From NCBI GenBank assembly GCA_964030475.1, contig CAXIPT010000007.1:2353318-2417317 (forward strand): a stretch of DNA of 64,000 nt. The letters are read 5' to 3'. The notes beneath the pieces were generated by a model that ran no database searches, was not told where the DNA came from, and was given only the letters and a program-made list of their open reading frames with translations. Below, piece after piece: positions 34,101 through 49,100 of the stretch (position 1 is its first letter; each line of letters begins with the position of its first letter). Both the position numbers and the translations under genes were made by a program. The stretch is from Tethya wilhelma. Taxonomy: Eukaryota; Porifera; Demospongiae; Tethyida; Tethyidae.

Positions 34101-37100
34101 AAAGGCTAAGATTCTGACCAAATTTAAGGTTGTATACCCACACGCTCAGTTTCCTCTTTGCATAAAGGAAAGAGATGTCCATGGGTATGTATGTAATCGT
34201 ACAAGTATCCGATTATCATGATTAGAGAATATTTGTGTTCTTTTTTAGATCTACCAATGATTGTGAGTGGCAAGTACCTTGGGCTTATTGATCCTCATTG
34301 GCAGTGTGTTCCTAAGGCTGAAACCAGTCCAGCAGGATTGAGAGAAAAGCTCAAAAATGTTTTCAAACATAAAAGCCATGTGTCAACATATAATGGTGTG
34401 TTTGGGTTGACTGGAGACACTGAATCATACAACGGTACAGTGTTTCGCTTTCCCTTTCGTAAGCCTGATTCTAATTCGGAAATTTCCCCTAGCATTTACA
34501 CTCCTGAAAGAGTCCGGGAAAACCTTTTCAAAACTTTTGAAAGTGAAGCTCCTTTTGTTTTGCTGTTTTTGAAGAATGTCCAAAGCATAGCCGTGTATGA
34601 GTGGAAGGAATCCTCTAGCACAGAACCAGAGTTTTGTTTTGAAATAAGTGTGGACGAGAGTACCAAAGAGCTGGTACGAAGTGAGAAGGAGGTTTGCAAA
34701 GAAGAAGCTAGAAGAGCTGCTACTAGTGAGATGTCATCATCCGATCAAATCTTTCTCCAGCTCTACAGTGTAACGTTCATAAAGAGAAACCTTCTGGGCT
34801 CTTTTCCGCATCACTGGCTCGTAGTAAATGTCGTCGGTACAACTGACGAGGTTCTAACCAAGCTGAAAACCGAACTTTCAGTTCTACCCTGGGTGGGACT
34901 GGCCATTCGTCTTCCTCAACAAATTCACTGCAGAGCACAAGTAAATGTGTCTAGTATTAGTGAGTTGACTACAGCACTGAGTGCATTGTCACCTCAACTT
35001 GCTAGTTCCTCTCTCACCGTACCGTGGTGTGAAGAAGACAGCCGTTACACAAAGGGTCGTGCTTTCTGTTTTCTTCCACTTCCTGATTGTACAGAGCTAC
35101 CTGTTAATGTCCATGGGTACTTTGCTGTGGCTGATAACCGACAGAGTATTAAATGGCCTGGAAATGATGAGAAAGGAAATGAAGCTAAGTGGAACAAGGA
35201 GCTTCTTTACAAGCTTGTTGCGCCTGCTTATGCTCTGCTCCTAGTCTGTCGATGTGAATTAGTCAAGTACTCAAACACTCCATTGCCCAGTGAAAGTGAC
35301 AGCAACATTACCGATGCATTCTCAGCATGGCCGCTATCCTGTGAGGTCAAGAAGGCCAAGATTTGGTCAGAAATTGTATCACCAACTGTAGAACACACAC
35401 AGCAGCTGTCACTACTGTGGACACCGGCTAATGGAGGTAAGTGGGTCAAGTTCAGTGAGGCCTTTTTCCTTCCTTGCACAACTGGTTCGTCCAATCCTCC
35501 CTGTCCACCAATTGTGGTTGAGCTTCTAGTAGCTTGTAATGTCCCAGTTGTTAGCTTGCCGCTTGACATACGTACTACAATAGTGACTTCTTGTGAAGTC
35601 TTGAGTGAGATAGTGAAATCTCGTGAAATTACTCCACAAACAACTCGAGATGTTATAAGACAGCATCCTGGTTGTTGTGCTTTGAAGTCAAAGAAAGACT
35701 TGTATTCAGTGTTGGAGTATGTCATCACTGATTTGAAAGACTCCAAGTTGTTTGGTGAACTCTCAGAACTGCCTCTGTTGCTGATTAAGGGAGACAACAA
35801 TGCTGTTACATTCAGTCAAAACCTCTATGGTACCAACACAAAGTATCTGTTCAACCAAACTACAAATGGAGTGTTGGACTTTTTGCTTGGAATAGATGAC
35901 CTGATCGTTGATCCCAAACTGCCAGTTGAGGTTACCGAATTCCTTTGCCTTGTGAGTAAACAAGGCTTGTTTCAACTCAAGCTAGCCACTCCCGATGTCA
36001 TTTTGAGTGACCTCTTGAAGAAGTCCGTATTGAGCTGGTGCAATGTAACTAGCGATCATGCCAAAATTTGGAGCCCTTCGATGGAAGTTTCACAGGTTGA
36101 GTCATTGCTCAATAAACTATGGCAATGGATAGCGAATGAGAATCTTTCCGGTTTGAAAGACCTTCCTCTAGTACTAGTAAAAAGTCTCACGGGAGAACTC
36201 CGTATTTATTCCCTTTCTGATTCCTTCAAGTTTTGCGCTCTGCCCAACAATGATAATCTTTTTCTGTCAATTCTACACCAGCTTGATTTTGTAGTTATTG
36301 AAAACTCCATTGTCCCTTTTGATCAGTTTGAACAATTCTTTCCAATAGCCTCTCCAGAATTAGTTCTACAACAATTGAAGACTTTGAATGCCTCTCATAT
36401 TGTAGAATCGATGACTCTTCAAGAAAAGAACTTCCTGAGAAACATTTTCACTCAATTGAGTGATGGAGAGATTTCACTTTATGCAAACTGTTTAAAATCT
36501 CTTCCGATATACCAAGCTGGCATAAGTGACGAGGAACGAAAAGCGTTAATTCCGATTGTTAGTGAACAAAGCCAAGAAGCATTTCTTCCTCCAAGTTCAT
36601 CAGTAGTGTCACTGCCTACGGAGCTGCTTTACCCTTCAGTCATGTTGAATCCATCTGATAGTGACACAGTCAAACTTGCCAGATCCCTTGGTACAGTTGA
36701 GCTATCCTTTTCTGACTTTTGTATCCAACACTTGGTTCCATTAGCTCTTCAAAACATGACCGAAGGTGGAGAAGATGTACTAAAGTGGATTCTGGAAGTG
36801 CTTCAGGTACAGCACAAACTTCAAGAACAATCGCTTGTTAACTTCTTATCCAAACAAGAAATTATCATGGCTAGAGACGGAACTCGAAAGAAACCAACTG
36901 AGCTTTACAATCCAGATGGTAAAGAATTCCTTGAGCTCTTTAATGAAGATGATGGTGTCTTTCCTGACAGTAAGTATGCCAACTATGAGTCAATATTGCA
37001 GAAGCTGGGAATGAAGACCTGGAAAGATGTTAAGTCTATTCCACATACACTTCAACAGCTTCTTTTGGATAGAGCACAATCTCTTTGTGGTTCAACAGAT

Positions 37101-40100
37101 ATATCAGAATCAGTTTTGAAATCTCGAGGGAAATTCATTCTGAATACAATTTCAAATTTCCATGATCAAAGTGATGCTCGTCCATTTGCCAACCTTTCAT
37201 TTTTGTTGTCAAGAGATCGACCCTACTACTATCCCTCTCACCTAAGCTGGTATTCTAGCCAGCCTCAGAAGAAGTACAGCATGAGTGAACTTTGCCTCCC
37301 TTACTTTGAGAGATACACTGTCCCTCACTTAGTTGGCAGTGTGCTTCCCATCTTGTCTGATGATTATGGTGTCTCCCAGTCTTCTTTAGAAAATCATTTT
37401 CGATCGATTGCCACATCTGATGTTGTTCAGCAGCTGTGTTGCATCTCCGGCTCCACCAACAGCACTAGCATTGACAGTAACACTGCATCAGAAGTGAATG
37501 CAATGGTGCTCTCCATATACAACTATCTTCTTGACAAAGGTCATTCAAATCTCACACTCCCTGAGTGCTGTGTATGGTGGCAAGATGCCAATCCTCCTCA
37601 ATTTTTCTGTTCGAAAAAGTTTGTCGTTCATTTTCCATCTGGCTTACATCTGGAGCCGTATTTTTACTCCATTCACAACGGGACCTTGAGACGATTCCAG
37701 GACCTTTTAGGAATCAGAGAAACTATTGATCACACTGATGCTTTGTCAATTCTTGACATTATTAAAGATGCTTGTATCTCAGAAAATCGAGAACTAAATT
37801 CTGATGAACTGAATATATGTGTTTCTATTTTAGACTGGTTGTGTGAAGAGAAATGTAAGCCCAGGACTTCAGTTCTGGTACCAACTGCTCAGAAAAAACT
37901 TGCTACTGCAAATGATTGTATTTTTGATGATAGAGACCTCTTTAAACGAGCATCAAACACCATTCCAGAGAAAGCCAAGAAGTGGATATTTGTCAGCGAA
38001 AAGATCACTTCGGAAGTAGCTCGGCACTTTTGTGTTCCTCCTCTGAGCCAAAAAGTGGCTCCTTCAAAACCTTTAGCTATTTCATTCAAAAGTGCAGGCC
38101 AGCATGAGAGCATCACTCAAAGGATACGTCACATTGTGAAAGGTTACGAGACAGACATTGACATTTTCAAAGAGCTCATTCAAAATGCTGATGATGCTGG
38201 TGCCACTGAGGTGAAGTTTCTTCTTGACTGGAGAACTTATCCCAGCTCATCTCTGTTTACAGATGAGTTAAGACACTGGCAAGGCCCAGCACTCATTGCA
38301 TACAATGATGCTAAGTTCTCAGATGAAGATTTTGACCACATTTGTAAGCTTGCAGGAGAGAACAAGAAAACCAATGCAATGAAAACAGGACGATTTGGTG
38401 TAGGTTTCTGTGCCACGTATCACCTGACTGATCTCCCAAGCTTCATTAGCAGAAAATATCTAACAATCTTTGATCCTCACACAAAGTACCTTGGTGAGAG
38501 AGTTGCACCTAGCCAACCTGGAATGAGAGTAGACCTGGTCGATAGTGGAGGAGATCTAAGGATGTATGAAGACCAGTTTCGCCCGTATAATGGAATGTTT
38601 GACTGTGATGTCTTCAACTTGAGAAACGATGGATACCAGGGAACTCTGTTTAGATTTCCTTATCGTACCAGCCACACCAGAGATGAGAGTGATATTTGTA
38701 AGCAAGTTTACAACCAAGCTGAGATTAAAAAATTGGTGAAGTCATTAAAGCAGGAAGAGGGAAACATTTTGCTTTTTCTAAGAAGTGTAAAGCAAGTGAC
38801 TCTTTATGAACTACGTGAATCTTCTGAAAATCCTTCAAGAATGTCAGAACTGTATTCGGTTAGATGCAGTGACGAATCTTCCAAACGGTGTGCTTTGATG
38901 AAATCCTCAACACAAACTGGTCGTTGTAAAACTGAGTGTACCTCTGCCACTGTACATACTAGTGGCAGTGAATCTTCAGACTGGATAATATCCTCTGCCC
39001 ACGGTTTTCACATGAGCATGCCTCGACCTTCAGGAGGGAATCAAGACCATGCCAAAGGATTGTTGCCATTTGCAGAAATCGCTCTCAAAGTTAAGACATC
39101 TCAATCAGAAGAAATCCACCTTCCCACATCTACTGATGGAAAGCTTTTCTGCTTCTTGCCAATGCCAAAGAGTAGTGGTCTCTCATTTCACGTGAATGGG
39201 TTTTTTGATATCAGTCACGATCGAAGAAGTCTGCGAGCTACAGACGACAACACTTTTGGATCACTGTGGAATAAGCATCTTGTTAGAGAGACTCTTCACA
39301 CTGCTTTTATCAAACTGTTGGCTCACCTCGCTAGTCAGTGTTTAGAGCAAAATGATTACTTTCTTGAAGCATACTATGAGCTTTTTAAGTTTGCTAGTAC
39401 TAGTGATATGGTCACAGATCATCTTTGTGCCCAGTTTTGCAAGCAGCTACCAACAGTGAAGGAGAAGATCTTATGGTCAGCAGTGAAAGGAGGTACTTGG
39501 TTGTCACCAACAGAAGTTGTTGTTCTGAAGGACAAGTCGATAGAATTGAATGAACAGATTGTCAAAGATGTTGAAGAGCTGCTGATACAATATGGCTACA
39601 ACCTGGTCATAATCCCTGATCATGTATTACAGTATCTTGAAGAGTCTCTACAACGTAGTGAAAGAGTTTTCAACTATAAAAGATTTTGTCGTGAATTGCT
39701 CTTCCCGAGAATAACTGAAATTCAATCTAAAGTCCGAAATAGAAACATCATGTTTCTTCTTTGTAGATTCACTGATTACAGTGGTGGTAGCGTTGAGTGG
39801 GCCAGGTCTTTGGTTACTAATACACCATGTAGTTTTTTGATATCAGTCACGATCGAAGAAGTCTGCGAGCTACAGACGACAACACTTTTGGATCACTGTG
39901 GAATAAGCATCTTGTTAGAGAGACTCTTCACACTGCTTTTATCAAACTGTTGGCTCACCTCGCTAGTCAGTGTTTAGAGCAAAATGATTACTTTCTTGAA
40001 GCATACTATGAGCTTTTTAAGTTTGCTAGTACTAGTGATATGGTCACAGATCATCTTTGTGCCCAGTTTTGCAAGCAGCTACCAACAGTGAAGGAGAAGA

Positions 40101-43100
40101 TCTTATGGTCAGCAGTGAAAGGAGGTACTTGGTTGTCACCAACAGAAGTTGTTGTTCTGAAGGACAAGTCGATAGAATTGAATGAACAGATTGTCAAAGA
40201 TGTTGAAGAGCTGCTGATACAATATGGCTACAACCTGGTCATAATCCCTGATCATGTATTACAGTATCTTGAAGAGTCTCTACAACGTAGTGAAAGAGTT
40301 TTCAACTATAAAAGATTTTGTCGTGAATTGCTCTTCCCGAGAATAACTGAAATTCAATCTAAAGTCCGAAATAGAAACATCATGTTTCTTCTTTGTAGAT
40401 TCACTGATTACAGTGGTGGTAGCGTTGAGTGGGCCAGGTCTTTGGTTACTAATACACCATGTATTCCTTGTCAAGGCTCTCCTGACACAAAACTGAAGAC
40501 CCCCCAGGAGCTAATTGATTCTCGTAATAACTTGCTTGCAAAACTCTACTCTGTTGATGAAGGTAAATTTCCTAGTGAAGAAATTCGACGTTGCCACAAA
40601 GCAATGCAAAGTCTTTGCAACCTAGGTATGTCTTCACAGAAATTAGATCTTTGCGATTTGAAGGGACGAGCTTGTACTGTTCAAGAACTTGCTCAAAAAA
40701 ACCTTAAAGCTGCGAAAAAACGCTCACACAATCTCTTGTCATACATTTCAAAAGTGTATACTCTCACTTATTATAGTCTTTATGAATCTCAGGAGCAGAA
40801 GATAGAAAAGGAAGGTGTTCAGAAAAATCTGAGTAGCGTTAACTTTTTACCAGTTCTTCCCAGACCACCTAATATTCAAGTCAATCTTCCTTGGCATGGA
40901 AATGTAAATGCATTTGTTAATCCTTCCATAGCATATTCCGCTGAGCATACTAAGCTACTGTTTACCCAATGTCATGTAGTTTCACTGCCACCTGACATTC
41001 CTACCAGCTTACTAACCTTTCTTGGTGTGCAACAAAATGAACCTACTATTGACATTGTCATCAATCATCTCAAGTGTATTATTGATGAACTTCCTAACAG
41101 ATTGGACGAAGAGACACTGAAGTTTATCAATAGTACAATCATTTCCATCTATGAGTTCATTGACAAACATGCTACCAAGAGAGACAAAGCCAAACTACCA
41201 CTTAAGTGTGTATGGTGGCACAACACTGATCCTCCTCAATTTTTCAAGCCAGCAAAGTTTGTAAGGCAGTTCCCTTCCTCTCTTAATGTGGAGCCATATT
41301 TTTATGCCACAGGTCGAAGCCCATTAAAAAGGTTTCAAAATCTTTTAGGAATCAAATCCAGTCTTTCCTATGAAGATGGTCTGTCTATTTTGCGAGAGAT
41401 TCACACCAACTGTGAAAGTGAAGATAGGCAACTGACTGACAGTGAAATAAAGTTAAGTGTTTCCATTTTGGGCTGGTTGATGAATAATAAGTTTAAATTT
41501 GAGGAATACAAGAGTACGGTTATTCTTATGCCTACAACCACAGGAGTTCTCAAACCAGCTCAGGACTGTTTGTTTGACGATAGAAACCTTTTTGAAAGAA
41601 CATCAAAAGCTGGAATCACAGCTCAGTGGTCATTTGTTAATGAAGCAGTTACTTCTGAGATTGCAAGGTACTTTAAAGTACCCCCTCTCAGTAGAAAAGT
41701 AGCACCTTCAACTAAGGTTAATATGAGAATCCAGTACACCCAAGCTGGACAGCATGAGAGTATCACTCGGAGAATTGCCCACATAGTGAGAGATTATGGA
41801 ACTGACATCGACATTTTTAAAGAGCTCATTCAAAATGCTGATGATGCTGGCGCCACTGAGGTGAAGTTTCTTCTCGACTGGAGAACTCATCCCAGCTCAT
41901 CTCTGTTCACAGATGAGTTAAGACACTGGCAAGGCCCAGCACTCATTGCATACAACAATGCTGTGTTCTCAGATAAAGATTTTGAGTATATCTGTGAAGT
42001 AGCAGGAGAGAGTAAGAAGAGTGATCCACTAAAGACCGGAAGATTTGGCATTGGTTTTAATGCAACTTACCACCTTACAGACCTGCCAAGTTTTATCAGT
42101 AGACGATTCTTGACCATCTTTGATCCTCACACTGATTACCTTCTAGACAGAGTTTCATCTAGTCAGCCAGGAATGAGAGTAGACCTGGTTGAAAATCAGG
42201 ATCACCTTGAGATATATTCTGATCAATTCCTACCGTACGATAAGGTGTTTGACTGTGATGTTTTCAAGTTGACGGGGGATGGATACCAGGGGACAATATT
42301 TAGGTTTCCTTTTCGTTCATCAACAACTAGTGAAAATAGTGATATTTGTGATAAAATCTTTGACGAACATCGTGTTGATGGATTGGTTAGTTCACTAATG
42401 AACCAGAAGTCTCAACTCTTGCTCTTCCTCAAACGTGTCAAGAAGATCACAGTCTATGAGTTACCTCAAGGTGCCAAATCACCATCAGAAATGACTGAAA
42501 AGTTCTCCATTGAGTGCAGCTGTGATCATCGTGAAAGACTATCATTGATGACTAGCAAACCACATAATGGTTCCTATGAATCTTGTTGTACACAGCTCAC
42601 TACTACTAGTGGACCAGATAGTCCGTCAACAAACTGGCTGATCTCCTCAACCCATGGACACACAGCATCCATGCCTGGAGGTGAAACAGGATTGCTACCC
42701 CTTGCTGAGATTGCACTCAAAGTTGACAGCTCTGAGTCTACTCTTAAACCTTTATCAAATGATGGAAGGTTGTTCTGTTTCTTACCCCTGCCAAACTCAA
42801 GTGAACTTTCGTTTCACATAAATGGATTCTTTGATGTGGGAAAAGACCGAAGAAATTTGTCCATCTCAGATGATAAAACGTTTGGAACAGAATGGAATAA
42901 ATTTATCTCAGGTGATACACTTTGTGAGGCATTTGTAAATCTCCTTAAATATCTTGCTTCTGAGGCCCATATATATCAAGAAGAAGGGAAACAAGAATTC
43001 CTGTTTGCTTATTACAATCTTTGGAAACTTCAAAATGCTCGTAATTTGGTTGCCCGATATCTCTATGTACAGTTCAAATCAAAGGTACCAACCACAGATG

Positions 43101-46100
43101 AGAAGATTCTGTGGTCAGAGGTGAATGGAGGATGTTGGGTATCACCAACTCAGGCCTACCTTTTCTCAGATAGCCTCGTCAGTAAAGAAGTCAAGAATGA
43201 TGCGATATCAGTTCTACTTGAGATGGGATACAATATTGTTGAAGTCCCATACCATGTCTATGTCTTACTCAATGGTCCATTAATGAAAGCTGAAAAGAGT
43301 TTTGATTACAAACGATATTGTACGGAAGTGTTCTTTCCACATATAGACAAAATTAACCCTGATATTCGAGATAGAAATGTTGTGTTTCTTCTAAAGATGT
43401 TTGGAGAACATACTTCACTAGATCATGAGTTTACATGGGCCAAGGACCTGTTGGTTTGTACAGCATGTATTCCATGCCAGAACACTACAGTCTTGAGAAA
43501 ACCAACAGAATTAATTGATTCTAGAAATGAACTGCTTGCCAATTTATATGATGTCCATGAGGGAAGGTTTCCTAGTGAGCTACTTTTTGAACACTATCAC
43601 ACTCGAATCGGTCTCGGACATCTTGGAATGGCCTCATCAAAGCTTAAACTTGAAGATCTACAAGAAAGAGCACGCACTGTTGTCTCTCTGAGTAGTAGTG
43701 CTGCATTTGAACGTTCAAAGAATTTGCTGCTGTATATCTCTCAATCTTACAAGAGGAGTCACTTCTCAATACACATGTATACAGGGAAAACAAAGCAAGC
43801 AGATGAGGTCATGATCACTGAAATGCAAAAGTGTTTATGTGATATTCCTTTCATACCAGTGCTTGAGAAACCAAAAGATGTAGAGCTACCATGGCATGGA
43901 AAAGATAACTCATTTGTCAGTCCTTCAGAGGCTTTTACGCCTGCACACTGTAATGTGGTATTCACACAGTGTGATGTTGTTTCTCTTCCTAAGGGCATTT
44001 ATGCAGGTGATTTGAGTTGTCTTGGGATGTATGAAAACCAACCATCTCTTGATGTTGTACTGAAACATTTTGAGTGTGTAGTGACATCATTGCCTGACAA
44101 TATTATGAATGAGGAAACGATAAAATTTCTTGATTTAACTATGAAAGAAATATACCACTTTATTAACACACATTTGAAAAATGCTTCAGAGAATGAAAAG
44201 AGGGCAAGTGAGTTGAAAACTTCAAGATTATTTAACGCTCGAATAAGTACTGAGATTGATTTTGTTGATAAACAAAAGACAATACATATGGAAAATAACA
44301 AGAAAATCTGTGAAAAACTAACAAGTTTGGAGAATGTCATTTGGCAAGATGGACACCTTTTGTCTGTGCAACAAGTATGTATGCATTGCCCCTTCAGTTT
44401 TTACCCCTACATATGTGAGTTGTCCGTAAAGAACAAACGTTATGATGAACTGTTCAGGGATATTCTTAAAGTCAGAAATGAAGCATCAATTGAAGATATG
44501 GTAACAATTCTTGAACAAATAAAGGATGATCATGCTCCAGACACAGCTATCTCAAAGGAAGTCCTTGGTTTCATTGAAAACTTAGTAAAATATCTTGTTG
44601 AAACTTGTGAATCCAAAGACAATGCACTAAAGTCATTGCAGGTATTTCTTCCTGATGACCAAGGTATTATGAGACCAACTGAACAACTAGCTTGTGACAA
44701 GCTCAAACTTGAGTGGATTCAAACCCTACCACAATTTACGGAGAGCTTTGGTAGTGGATCATGTTACTACATTAACGGCTGTATTCCGAGGGAAAGAGCA
44801 ATTACACTTGGTGCACGACCTCTCTTGGAAGCTGTTTTGAAGGAAATTGAAGATGAGGATTTGCTAGCAGGTACAGATTATGGGCAACATGAAGATCTTT
44901 GTGACAGACTCAACAGTATTCTGAAGAAGTACCAACCTGATGTGACGATTTTTCAGGAATTCATTCAGAATGCTGATGATGCCCAAGCCACGGAAATCTC
45001 CTTCATTCTTGACCATCGAGGCTTTCCTGAAGAACGCTTACTGAGCCATGAAGAAAAATGGAAGAGACTTCAAAGTACTCCAGCTCTGTGTATTTTCAAC
45101 AACAGAAAGTTTCAGGAGAGCGACATCATTGGTATCACGAAACTTGGAAGAGGAGGGAAAGATCAGTCGAGTGAACTGATTGGGAAGTTTGGTATTGGAT
45201 TCAATGTCGCTTACCATGTGACTGATTGTCCTAGCTTCTTGTCTTGTGATGAACATGGAAACCCAGAGAATCTCTGTGCGTTTGATCCAATGTGCAAGTT
45301 TGTCCCTCGTGCATCAAAACGAAGTCCTGGAAAGAGATGGCGTGTTAAGGAAAAACACCAGAAAGATTTTCCTGACCAGTTTATGCCGTATCTAAGTAAA
45401 GACTTCTCTCTTCTCTCGAAGACTCAACCTGATTGTTTGCAGGACATCAATAATCATGGATATGTGGTGTTCAGGCTTCCTCTGACAAGAATGAAGACCA
45501 CAAAATATGCTACATTGTCATCATCAGTAATACTGCAGGGTGCAAAGTTTGAACCAGTTCATATTATAGAGCTGTTTACAGAGTTCAGCAAAATATCTCG
45601 AGATATGCTACTATTTCTGAACAACCTAAAGTGCATTTCGGCCTTTGAGATTAGACAAAAGGAAGATGGTACTGATGAGTACATTCATCACTTTACTACA
45701 ACAGCTACCATACCATCACCATATTTGGAACAACACGTGCAGTTTTCAGCTCAGTTGAAGCAATCTATGAAGGATATTGAGGGTGGCAAATTGCCATCAC
45801 CCTACACTGGATCACATGAAGTGACTGTTGTGCACAAAGAAACAACAACTGAAGGAGAATCTTCTAAAAAGGAAAATTGGTTGGTGCAACGAGCCATAAG
45901 TGGAAAAAATGTGAAGTTAGAGACTCTCAAAGCAGGACTAGCTCAAAGTCTTAGACCAATAGGTGGTGTTGCCACTTTATTGTCTTCAGAAGACCATGAA
46001 TATCATCTCTTTTGTTTCTTACCAATGCCAATTGTTAGTAATCTACCAGTTCAGATAAATGGTCATTTTGTTGTTGACGACTCTAGGAAACATCTAGAAA

Positions 46101-49100
46101 CTGTGAAACAAGGTGGAATTGAACATTGGAACGGGATTCTGATGAGAGAAATCATCATACCAGCTTATTTAGAGCTTGTGCTGAAGGCCCAGTCAGTGAT
46201 GGAGAGATTATCATTGAGCCGGGAATGGTACTACAAGCTATTTCCACGTGGAAGTATTCTCAAGGGAGAATTGAGTGGGCTCTTTTCTGTGACCTGCTTT
46301 TATGAGAAAATTTTCCAAGGAAACCATCCTGTTTTGCTTCTTGAAAGTACTTCTTCACAACCACTAGAGGGCCCACTCTCATGGAAAACTCTTGGGGAGT
46401 GCTATTTTTGCACAGACTTCGTGTGCCAAGGAACAAACACCAATGCTTCTGTTAGTACTCAGCAAAAAAGTGTATTTTGTTTACTTGGTTTGCCTATTAC
46501 AGATGCTCCTAACCATATTTATCACAACTGTTCAATAGTAGATACCAAATACATCTCAACTGGAAGAATCGAACCTTCAAAAGTGTGCAATCACTTGAAG
46601 AAAATTTCTGTTCATGACAGTAGGTGTAACGTCATCAAAGAGAACATTAAAGTCATTCTGCAGTACTGTCTGCTAGGATATTCTCAGTATGAGTACCCAG
46701 CTCTTTTTCAACATAGCTTGTTTCTAGTAGCTGCTGATGGTTTGCTGAAAAGAAAATGTCTATTCAGCTCAAACTTTCAGACTCTTGTCCCACACCGTAG
46801 TGCTGATTTTGTTGATTCAAGTTTAGAACGTTCAACTGTTGGAAGATCTTTGACTTTAGCTGGTGTCATAAAAACACTATCTTTAGAGTTTGTTGCTTCT
46901 CATATTGAATTACCTACCACTAGGGTCTCTTGTTCTTTTAATGTTGAACCAAACTTGAAAAAGTTGCTTCAACTTTTTTGGGAATACATATTACACACTA
47001 TTCTGCAGATATCTCAAAAGCATTTCATATCGCTATTTTCAACAAAGGCTGTCCTTCCAACCAAAGATAACAAACTCTATCCAATGTGTATGTCAAAAGC
47101 TCTACTTGATGTTCGAGAATCATCACCTTTAGCAAATGCAATGAGAAAGTTGGGCTACTCTGAGCTTGATTTTGGTGTGATCAAGTTGCAGACTGGAGCA
47201 AGTCAATTTAGACAGCATGTATTGCACAATATTACTTGTGCATGTGTATCTGGTCAAGACATTGTCAATTGCATGGAACTCCAGAAACCAGAGAATTTTG
47301 ATGTTAAGTTGACTGCGGAAGAAGTGGCATCTATCACAATCTATTTGAGCAGTGTAAATCTCTCTTCAACTGTCTCATCGTACCTTTTGAAGATACCTCT
47401 ATTTAAGACCGTAGATGGATCATATGTGTCACTTTCAAATCACCAAAAACTCTTTGTCAAGCCTCCTGAATTACCATTGGATGGCATCCACGAGGTACAG
47501 GAGCAAACAAGTTCTATCATTCTAGTTCCCCCAGATCAGTCCTGCCAAAAGTTTTACACTATGGTGATACCAAACTATTCCTCTGCTTGTGTATCAATAG
47601 AACAATTTTATGAAACACTTTTGTTTCCAAACTTTCATCATTTAAGTGAAGAGCAAATTGGCAAGCACATGGAGTACATATTTTCGAAAGAGGGTGTGTT
47701 TTCTGCTCTTAAAGTCTCATTGATGCAAACACCATTCATCCAGCTTGAAGGGGAGCTTCGTCTAGTACAAGAGTTCTATGATCCAAACATTGAATATTTC
47801 CGAGTCTTTCATGCAAAACAGTTGCTACCTCGCTTTTGGTGTAAACAACCAGTGTGGAAAAACCGTATCATTGCTCTTGGACTAAACACTGAGGTAACGT
47901 TTGATCTTTTACTGTCTCAAGCAAAGCAGTTTCAGCAAACCTATATGTCATTATCAGTAAAGGACATGAGATGCCAATCAAATATCCTACTGGAGAAAGT
48001 TATTGGCCTAGTTGAAGAATCTATCCAGAAATATCGACAAGTAACTTCATCTGTGAAAGATTTTCTGAACAAAATATCTGAAGTGTCATTTATACTTCGG
48101 TCTGAAACAGCACATCTTGAAACACTGCTAGAATGTATTCGATTGGACCACAAGCCTGTAAATAAGGTTAGCACTGCTCTTGTAAAAATGGGCGAATCTG
48201 TTTCGAGCAAAGAAGCTGACCTCAGCTGCTTATGTAGAACAGTTCTGCATCCAAAATGTGACAAACTATTGAGAAATTCTGCTGTTATTAAGGCTCTACA
48301 TGTTGAAATGCCTCTTGAGCCCCAAACAGTAGTTGAAAACTTGATCTTGCTATCGAGTGAATTTGATGGAGGCTATACAGTCCGACACACATCCTATGTC
48401 AAAATGCCACTACAATCACTTTCAATGACATTTATAAATCACTATGCTTATCTGAATCGATGTACCCTTAGTTCAAGTGATGTAGCTCGATTGAAAAATG
48501 TAATGTGTATTTTACAAGAAAAAGACAGCATAATTAGGCTCGTCAAACCAGATCAGTTGGTTAAGGTCCTTCCAGCAGGATTAAACCTTGAACCATTTTG
48601 TTTTCGAGTTGCCTCTTGGATGCAGGCGTATGATCGCCTTCTTACAGTCCTAGGTGTCACAGAGGAACTGCAAGCTGATGATTTTGCTTTGGTTCTTTCA
48701 AAAATCTACCACGAGCTAAGAAAAAAAGGAGCTCAAAAACTTGCAGCATCTAGCAAATTTCTGAAAGTAGCTGTATCAGCTTATAATGGTTTGGTCCAAG
48801 CTTTACGTCAAGGTGGAATACTTACTATGACTAATGAGAGTCCTCTTTTTCTACTTGATGAGTCAAATGAGTTGGTTGAAGCAAGCAAACTGTATGACAA
48901 AGATGTCCCTTGGCATGCTTCCAGATTTCCACCGGATTCAAACACCTATCGATACCTTCGTGAACCTCGTGTTGATGCAGAAGGGAAAAGGACAATTCCT
49001 ACAGAATTAGGAGTTACCAAACTAAGTGTAGTTCTTGTGGAAAAGATCTGTAAGGAATGTATGTTGCCTGATGTTGTCTGCTTTGATGAAGATCTGTATT

